Below the pieces are notes generated by a model. That model searched no databases, was not told the DNA's origin, and was given only the letters and a program-made list of their open reading frames with translations. Made by a program: the position numbers and the translations under genes. From assembly GCA_905147135.1 (NCBI GenBank), contig LR990052.1:17732200-17796199 (forward strand): 64,000 bases of DNA, given 5' to 3'. Below, one piece after another: positions 1-9,300 of the stretch; position 1 is the first letter of the stretch; each line of letters starts with the position of its first letter. Origin of the DNA: Blastobasis lacticolella. Lineage: Eukaryota; Arthropoda; Insecta; Lepidoptera; Blastobasidae.

Positions 1-468
1 TTTTAACTCCACCTTCTAAGTATGATTATCATCATTGCGACTCAACACTATCATGCGTAAAACCATAATATTTTAATTTTCGTAATAGTGTTTAATGACT
101 TACCTACATAATCAAATGCTTTAGACAGATCGCAATAAACACCTACTACATTAAGATGTTCTTCTCATGCGCTAAAAAATTGTTGAATGAGGCTAATACC
201 AGCTTCGGTAGTATTGCGGCCTTTTGTGAAGCCATATTGTTGATGAAATAATTTATTACTATTAAAATGTACAATCATTTGACTTAACATAATTTTTTCA
301 AAGATTTTACTGAAAACGGGCAGGATGGACACCGGTCTAAAATTATTCAAACAATTTTTACAACCTAATTTGAATAATGGCACCACTTTGTTGATTTTCA
401 TGTTGTCGGGAAAATCTCCTACTTTAACGCAAGCATTAAAAATGTAAGCTAAATACGGTGTCCATGTG
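1..468 (-). mobile_element. LINE reverse transcriptase fragment (left copy)
   Basis: Read on the minus strand, this translates as an internal piece of a non-LTR reverse transcriptase. It contains the FRPVSILPVFSKIFEKIM block and then QQYGFTKGRNTTEAG, both typical of Jockey/CR1-type RTs. It is a fragment without endonuclease or C-terminus and runs off the window edge. The same fragment recurs at 15736-16265, where it reads further into SDLSKAFD and GVPQG, because both lie at the left end of the CE1/CE2 duplicated block. Non-functional. Confidence 0.85.
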
Positions 469-557
469 TGTCGCCCATTGTTCTGTGACCTAACCTACCC
501 TAACCCCGTACGTGCAGTTTTTAAATAGACACATAGTCTAGAAATAAATTTTACACA

Positions 558-597
558 CTACAGTTTCTGGTTCGTCGAACCGGATCGGAAACTGTAG
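558..597. repeat. Compound hairpin
   Basis: Outer 10-nt arms CTACAGTTTC (558-567) and GAAACTGTAG (588-597) are perfect inverted repeats. They enclose a second inverted pair, GGTTCG and CGAACC. The hairpin is also present in the duplicate at 16355-16394 with one change in the inner arm. Function unknown; it may be the tip of a small foldback element. Confidence 0.7.
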
Positions 598-822
598 TTG
601 TCACAGTAATGACAATGAACCGAACCTGTTGAATAGACTATAAATAATAAGTAACCGTAAATTAAACAAATATCAAAACTTAAAAAATAAATCTTCGTTA
701 TCTGCAGGTTTGGACCAATTAGATATAGGTTGATCACAAGCCCCGGCAGTTTATCTGTAGATATGTATTAACAAGATTGGTATATTTTAATTTTTTTTAT
801 ACTACGTAGTAACTAACGAGCA

Positions 823-1050
823 GACAGCCCACCTGATGGAAAGCGATAACAGTCATAACATCTATGAATCATGCAACAGGTTTCATTTCAAATTTCAACA
901 ATTCAGTTTCAGGCAACAAAAATGCAGAACCGCAGGTGCGTTGTCACTGTGAGGACAAAGATGAAATGCCTCATGCCTGTAATTGCGCTGGCTACCTTAT
1001 TCTTCAAACCGGAACACAATAATGCAAGCATGGCTGCTTGACGGCAGAAA
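823..1050 (+). repeat. Interspersed repeat family B, upstream of CE1
   Basis: This segment begins with AGACAGCCCACCTGATGG and includes CAACAAAAATGCAGAAC and TTGTCACTGTGAGGAC. Diverged copies occur at 8030-8195 and 37255-37470, and a weaker one near 48700-48850. The duplicate ahead of CE2 is at about 16618-16840. No coding capacity is seen. The copy sits 260-490 bp upstream of the CE1 start codon, so it may overlap the distal promoter. Confidence 0.7.
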
Positions 1051-1310
1051 TAGATAAGGCGGCGTTACTAACCCAGGCGGACTCCTGTTGTTGTTAATAC
1101 TAATGGATAGGTAGTGACTAACTGAAGTTGAATGTTGCTAAAGTACAATTAAGCGATAAAATGCCTTGGCAGAATTTATCATAATCAACAACACACCAAT
1201 GTAGATAATGTATCATCGAGTCTCCCGTCGCGCTTATCACATGCGCTAGGGACATAAGTATCCAATCAATCGTTACGGGAGGTTAGTAGCTAGTGAGACG
1301 CCAAGCCGTC

Positions 1311-1499
1311 ATGTTTTTTGCATTGGTATTGTGCGCACTGCTCGCGGTGCCTGCGCGCGCACAGGAGCGCCTGCATGAACGCGCGTCGCGGCTGGTGAAG
1401 ACCGCGCAGGGGCCCGTGCGCGGATACGACGAGAACGGCCTGTTCGCCTTCTACGGCATCCCGTACGCTACCGCGCCCACTGGGCCCAACAAATTCAAG
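1311..1499 (+). CDS. CE1 exon 1
   Basis: Sixty-three codons covering the signal peptide and the GPVRGY...IPYATAP start of the esterase fold. It ends AAATTCAAG before the GTAAAAG donor, in phase 0. It is clearly richer in G+C than exon 2. The CE2 version differs at only a few bases. Confidence 0.9.
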
Positions 1500-4400
1500 G
1501 TAAAAGATTTTTAATATAAGTAGGTAATAAAAAATAATCATCTTGGTGTTAATGTCCCGATTGTGCTCTCGAGCACGAGGGCTCGGGATCTGCCTTGACC
1601 ACAATCCAGGATTTGGCAGATCAGGTAATTACAATGGAGGCAACCTGTACAGATTGGATCATAGTTACACATTCAGTCGCCTGAATGTGCAGGTTTCATC
1701 ACGATATTTACCCTCGCCGTAAGAGCATCGGTTAGTATACAACTAATGTACTTACCTAACTTAAAAAAGTATCATTGGTACATAGCCGCAGCGGGGCTTT
1801 GAACTCGGTACCTCACGCTTATTCACGTCGGATTAGGGTTAACCGCTCGGCCACGGACGCTCCAATTAATAGGTAGGGTCCAATTCCAGCTAAATCTTAT
1901 TAAAATTTGAGGGCTTATGTCAGTTTTTAACACGTAGGTTAGGTGTTAACTCCTCTATGGGATGACCCCTGTGGCCGAACGAAATGGCAAATTGGGATTG
2001 AACGCGAGAACGACAATGTTTTTAGCCTTGAACAGGCCAAAAATAGTCGGACTAACACTTAAGAATGGTTACAGAAGCCCGAATTGTGTGAGTATCGGTG
2101 GCCGAGTGGTTATCCGACTCGTAAACGAGAGGTAGATACCGGGTTCGAATCCTACTGCGGCTATGTATCAATGGCTCTATTCCGAGTTATGTACATTAGT
2201 TGAATGCTAAACAATGGTCTTACGGTGAGAGAAAACATCGTGATGAACCTGCACATTCAGATGACTGAATGTGTAACTTTGATCCAATCAATACAACATG
2301 AAATACACGGGAAGCCCACACAGTGCCGATGTATACATATACCTACTTGATTAATGATAATGTGTTGTGTAGTGTAATTGATAACGTGTTGTGGTGGTGT
2401 GTTTGTGAGAAAAGGTCCTCACTCAGAATTATGCCCCGGCGGGAACCAGAGTGCTGGTTTTCAATGAGACCTCATTACAATTTGGTACAATATATTTTCC
2501 CACTTCATATATGGTACCTATCTACCGAAATACAGTTTATCGTAAAAGATAATACACAAACAAATAAATTACCTACAGCATTAATTATAGCTATACGCAT
2601 CAACAAAATCTTCAAGGCCAGCGTTGACAAAAGTACCTACCTAATTAGATGTCCGTACTCAGCATTTTTGCTATTAATGCCGTGTAATATTTATTGTCGG
2701 TGACCGAGTGATTACGATAGATAATCACGCCTTGACGAGCTCTCCTCTGATTGGTGCGATCTTGTTGCGGGTGTATCGCAGGGCGGTGTCCTATCTCCCC
2801 TTTTATTTTCTGTTTTCATTAACACTGTTACTTCTATTATTTCTTCCCTCTTTCATCTCTACGCAGACGATCTGCAAGTATATCAGCACTTTAAGGTAGA
2901 AGATATTGAGGATGCTTTCACAAGCATTAACGCTGACCTTCAACGCATTTCAGACTGGGCCAAGTCCTTTGGCTTATTGGTTAACCCAATTAAATCTCAG
3001 GCTGTATTAATCGGCAGCCCTTATATGTGTAGACAACTGCGAGGCAACTCTAATATTCCTCAGATTCTTTTTGACGGTGTTCCTATACCACCCAGTAAAT
3101 CTGCGAAAAACCTTGGAGTGATATTCGACTCTAACTTATCTTGGGTCTCTCACGTCAATGAGGTTAGCAAAAAACTTCATTACTCATTTCATTCAATTAA
3201 ATGCTTCCAACGTTTTCTACCCCTGAAAACTAAAATTTCCCTCGTTCAATACCTTCTCCTTCCTATCCTTGATTACGCCGATTCCTGCTATCTGGATGCC
3301 ACTGAGGAGCTATTAAACAAGCTTGAACGTCTCCAAAATGTGTGCATACGCTTCATTTTTGGTCTGCGTAAGTACGACCATATCTCTAGCTTTCGGAAAC
3401 AGCTCAAGTGGCTCCCGATTCGGCTTCGTAGGAATGCTCGGATCCTTTCTACCCTCTATAACGTCCTTTATAATCCCTCCGCTCCCTCATACCTTCGTGA
3501 ACGTTTTAAATTTTCCCGGTCGCAAGACAAGCCCTGTCGATCCTCCGTTAAATCTATGTTAGACATTCCTCCCCATCACACTGATTTTTTCTCCTACTCA
3601 TTCACTGTCCATGCGGCAAGATTGTGGAACTCTCTTCCGCATGAAATACGGGACAGCACTTCTATTTTCATCTTCAAGAAACGTGTAAAAGAGCACTACC
3701 TTTCTCTATCTGTCTAAGATATGTAAGTATGTGTATATGTATTTGTATGTATGTATGTATGTATATGTATTTGTTTTCAATGTAGGTATATAGGTATGTA
3801 TTTATTTATGTATTGTATTAGTTAAGCATCATTATTTTGTTTTTGCTACTGTGCACGTCTTTACTGCATTTAATTATCACGATCTCTCTGCTGTAGGCCT
3901 GCTGGAAGAAATTTCTTTATAGAAATAAGTTGGCCTGTTGTGTCTAATATATTATGTAATATACTTTTTGTAACAATCTTGTGTACAATTAATGGTTAAA
4001 TAAATAAATAGATACCGGTACGATAGATACGATAGGTAAACGAGAGATACCGGGTTCGAATCCACCAATGACTCTTGTCTGAGTTATGAACATTAGTTGA
4101 ACACTAACCGATGATTTTGCAATGATGGAAAACATCGTAATGAAATCTGCATATTCAGGCAACTGAATGTGTAACCATTATCTAATCTGATCAGATTCTC
4201 TTGGTCGCAGGGTCACGGAGGTCAGATGGCAGTCGCTTCACTGTCATCACCTGATTTGCCAATTCTTGGAACATGGACAAGGCGAACTCTGGGCCCTCGT
4301 GCATGAGAACATAACCGAGACATAAACGCGAAGTTAATAAATGTCGTGTAATATTATAGTTAAATAATATATGATGTTATAGTAATAGTAAAAAATCCAC

Positions 4401-6237
4401 CGCGTCCACCATCTGTCATAGATTATCGGTCCAATAATCATGACAACCTTTTCTATCCAATGTCGTTTTGCGCGTTTTCCTAAATACACACCTACTTTCC
4501 GATCTGGGTTCCGTACTGCAGTTCTAGCAGCACGACGTCAGCACGGGTCCGATATAGGCCGCAATATATGCTTTGTAAAATTTTTGCACCGCTTTCAATA
4601 CCGTGAACTTTGACGTATTACCAAGTTTATTGCCACGTGCCTATATCCGCAAAAAGACCGCTCTGAATCACCCACATTCAGGGTAGCCATCACGTCTGGG
4701 ACATCGCTGATAAGCTGTGAGATCCGTCTTTGATGGTATGGCCAAATCTCGCGTAGAACGGTTTATTACCGGTTATATTAGGTTGGGAAAGAAATGTCTG
4801 GCCATGCGGAACAAAACACATATTCGGTTCTTGGGTTATCGATACCACAATGTACAATAATTTACTTTGACGTCTTAATTTTCAGGCACCAACTCCACCT
4901 CCGATGTGGTTGGAGCCTTTGGAAGCAGTCAACAGCGGCGTCATCTGTCCACAAGCACTCATACCAATACCGGGAGCGGAAAAGTTGAAACTAAAAGAGG
5001 ATTGCCTTATCGCAAACGTTTACGTTCCCGATACTGATGAGACCAAACTGCCTGTTGTAGTCATGGTGCACGGAGGAGCGTATCAAATGGGCTTTGGTAA
5101 TATGATGAAACCGCTAAATTTGGTTAGAAGCAAAAAGATAATAGTTGTATCGTTCAATTATAGGCTCGGCGTCCACGGCTTCCTTTGTTTGGGAACTAAA
5201 GATGCTCCAGGCAATGCTGGGATGAAAGATCAAGTCGCGTTACTGAGGTGGGTGAAAAAGAACATTGCCAGTTTCGGTGGAAATCCAGATGATGTTACTA
5301 TCGAAGGAGGCAGTGCTGGCTCTTCTGCAGTCGATTTGTTACAGTTGTCTAAGACCACGAAAGGATTGTTTAATAAAGTGATACCAGAAAGCGGAGCCAA
5401 TGTTGGTGTATGGTCTGTCCAACTAGACCCACTGCAGAATGCGAAAGATTTTGCCAGACAACTAAATTTCACAGACGTAGATGATACATACGCTCTTGAA
5501 AATTTCTACAAAACTGCACCGTTTGAACTATTGACGTCTGATCAATTTTTTACCAGAAAAGACTCCACTTTTGTGTTTACACCTTGTGTAGAACGCGATA
5601 CTGGAGTAGAGAGTTTCCTTGAAGACACACCGGTTAATATTTTAAAAGAAGGCAAATATGTAAAATTACCCATGCTTTACGGATTTGCTGAAATGGAAGG
5701 AATCTTTAGATTGAGTTTTGGAGTTTTTGAAACGTGGAAAAACGAAATGAATGAAAGATTTTCAGATTTTTTACCAGCTGACTTACAATTCAGTAGCGAA
5801 GATGAAAAGGAGAAGGTGGCAAAAGAAATAAGGGAATTCTACTTCGGAGATAAAACTATAAGCGATGAAACTGTCTTAAATTACATAAATTATTTCAGTG
5901 ACGTCATTTTTGCTTATCCTACTTTACGTTCACTCAAACTGCAAGTGGAAGCAGGTAATGATAAAGTGTACCTGTATGAATATTCTTTTGTGGATGAATA
6001 TGTAAGTCCCCTTAGACAAGGAGTTGAAATGTATGGTGTTAAAGGAGCTGACCATTGTGCTCAAACATCTGCTTTATACGAGTCGGAAATGTTCGGTGCT
6101 AAAGATGAAAGCGTGTTTTCTGAACGAACGCTCAAAATGAGAGCTAAGATGAGGCAACTGTGGCTAAATTTTATAACTACGGGGTAAGTTATTTTCAGTA
6201 ATAGTTAAATTTATTTTCTGTGCATAGATATTCCGTG

Positions 6238-6310
<73 letters not shown>

Positions 6311-9300
6311 GGTGTTTCATAATACACGTATAAAGCCGTGAACTGGATGGAGTGCTAAACGTATTAAAACGATAGGTACAATTATTTTTTTCGTGCGTGG
6401 AATAGTTATAGTTACCGAGAAAATGACTATCGAACTTTTTCTTTTTCAATGTCGATAATCACATTTTGAAAACGAAAGACCGCATCTCTAGAAATCAGTT
6501 GTAATAGATCACTCAAGTTCATAATCAGGTCAATCAACTGAATAATACAATTTTACCAGTTACAGATAGGATATAGGTTTTGTCCCTTTAAGTCTTTTCT
6601 ACCTACCGTTTCATATGAGTTTTAAAATTCAATCTAATGATCACTACGATCAATACCTCAAGTGGCTGGTTAATAAAATTATTATTACAAGCAGCTCGTG
6701 CGCAGTCCGGCACAAAAACAAGACATTTCGATGTTTGTTTCTACTTTAATTTATTTGTTTTTTTTTGCCTTCAACACAATGTTGCACCTAGGTACATAGT
6801 CTTCAAACTAATTGCGAAAACACAATAAACATTAATAGGCAAAAAAGTTACAGCTTGATTTCGCGTCTGCGCCATATCTTCTATTGTACTAGGCCGTCAT
6901 GACTGAAGCAGGTGGACCTTGTACGGGATACTGATATCACAGGGTGTCCATAAAGTACATTCACTAGATTTTAATATTTTTGGAAAGTGCAGCAAAACTA
7001 CACGATATTGTTGTTACACTTTATTGTCTATTTTTTCACTCAGTCTACATCCTGCTGAATGCATGTGGTGAGCCTTGGCAAGTGTATGCACTTCTCGTTA
7101 AACTTTTCCGCCAGCTCCGAAATAAGGAAAGACGTCATTTCAGTACCTATCTAATAGTAATTATTAAATTCTACTCATGTATGAATTCAAGAAGGTGAAT
7201 ATTAAATTTGAAAACTGAAAAAATACCTAGCAACACTATTTACGTACTAGGTACGGTCAGGAGACCCGGTTTTACCATTTCGTCAATGAGGAGTTTTCCA
7301 ATAGGTATCTAAAGCATTCCTAACCACTCACTAGATGGCGCCCCGACAATTTTGGTAATTGATAATCGCTTGAAATACCTAGGTTCTTAGCAAACAGGAT
7401 ATAAACACTGGGTACGTTGTATTGGATAATATTGTATTTGTCAATAGTTTTCAACCATTTTAGAGGTTGTAATAATAATGCAACATAGTGCCAACTTCTA
7501 TAAATATTTCTTTTTACATTTCGTTCAACCTTTAACAGTAATGTTTATATTAATAAATATTTTATTTTTAAGTTTAGTATTAGTTGGTTGCATGAAATCA
7601 CTACCACCATCATACAGATTAAAAAAAGATTACCAAAATTGTAGGAGCGCCATCTATTGATGCTTTTTGAAACCAACTATCAATACCTACTGGAAAACTC
7701 CTCATTTACTAGTAACAGACGCTACGATTTGCCTTGAGCCGACCAACCATCAGTTGCAGTCGATACTAATCCTTACGAAGTACAAAATAAAACAGCTTTT
7801 GGGTTAATACGGATGCGCGGGAATGCCGTCCTTGGTCGGACGTCCGACCACGTATTCCGCACTCAAATGCGACTATTTTATCCTGCGTAAGGATTAGTAT
7901 CAACTGCAACTAACGGTTGGTTGGCTAAAGAAAAAGGGGAACGTCTGTTACTAGTTTTTAGTGTCAACAACGCTTAAGAAACAAATGTGTACCTAGTGGC
8001 CTAGTGGCAGTACAATTACTTGTTTTATGCTACGCAGTGATAGTCCACCTGAAGGCAAGCGGTAACCGTTGCCCATTATATCTACGATTCAAGCATTTAC
8101 GTTGCAGGCAACAAAAATGCAGAACAGCAGATGCGTTGTCACTGTGAGGACTAAGATGAAATGCATCATGCCTGTATTTGCACTGGCTTATTTTATGGAC
8201 ACTCCACGTACTAGGCGCAATATTAAGGAGGTCTAAATTATCCGTTTGGTATTTTTTGGTTTGAGGGTTCTGTACAAATAAATATTGTAATTATGATTTT
8301 AATTCAAAAGGTTCATTCATAGTTTTTACGAAAGTGCACCACCACCTAACTAATAGCAAAGTAGTCTTATTCAAATTACTGTAGCAAATTAATGTAGCAA
8401 ACTCTAATTAATGTAACATATTTGTCTTTTTACGAGTTTGCTTTCTCATGCCATGTCTGTCAGTCATGTTTCAGTGTCGCGTAGGTAATCGTACCTATCG
8501 TTTTCACGAACATTTCTTATTAACTAAAATTAACTAAATTGAATCTTAGTTGATGGAGCTATAGGTACCTGTAAATATCCCATGCTTCACCCAATTGGAG
8601 AACCTAGGCCACCTAGGTGGAGCACGGACCCAAACACAATTTTAGAAATTACTGTCTAGGTTACTGTCATTGTACCAAACTACCCGATAAAATACTGGTA
8701 AGCAAATGTAGTCCATCACCGTCATCATAAGGATTATTATTAAGCCCACTGTTGGACTCCCTTGAGACTCACTTTATCAAATAAAAAAAAACTACATTAT
8801 GGTGCAACTACCAGGAGAACATAAAACGAGAGAACATAAAAGGCGAAATAAGTAAGACCCCTAAAACACGGATCCCTAAGTAGGAATCCTTTTTCGCGTG
8901 CCGTCAAGGTCAAGGCCGGCGCCGGAGCTGTGGCGGCGGCGGGCGCTTTTGACATCAAAATAGAAACTGAAAACTAAAAATAGAATACTTTGGCGGGCTG
9001 TTTTTTATTTTGTGGTTTGACCCACGGCGCGGCTTCCATTGACGAAATTTGCCTACTTTCGTGTCGTATTCGTTCATTCAGTTTTTAGCTTTTCGCGTGA
9101 CCGAAATGATTGTTGCGTTGTAGTTGTAGGATACCTAAGTACCTATTGTGAAGATAACTGTGATAAGAGTGTTAACGATGTGAATGAATGATTTATAGCT
9201 TCAGGTACCAGTATTAACCTAGTCTTGTCTGTGTTCAGTGTTCAACGTTTAAGTATTGTGATAATCATTATTCTGTGCATGAATGCAAGCTAGCAGTAGG

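Noticed and set aside
1293..1310. Extended start of CE1 at a GTG giving MRRQAV before MFFAL (likewise at the other copies)
   Set aside because: GTG is not a normal start in an insect nuclear gene. The ATG six codons downstream gives a clean signal peptide in every copy, and only that ATG is mutated in the dead CE4.
2323..2703. A 126-residue frame in CE1 intron 1 that is also open in CE2 (19068-19505)
   Set aside because: Its presence in both follows from the recent duplication. The two ends differ because of SINE sequence, and the composition is not gene-like.
6195..6449. Minus-strand frame rich in Tyr-Ile
   Set aside because: It is only the translation of the (AT)31 microsatellite.
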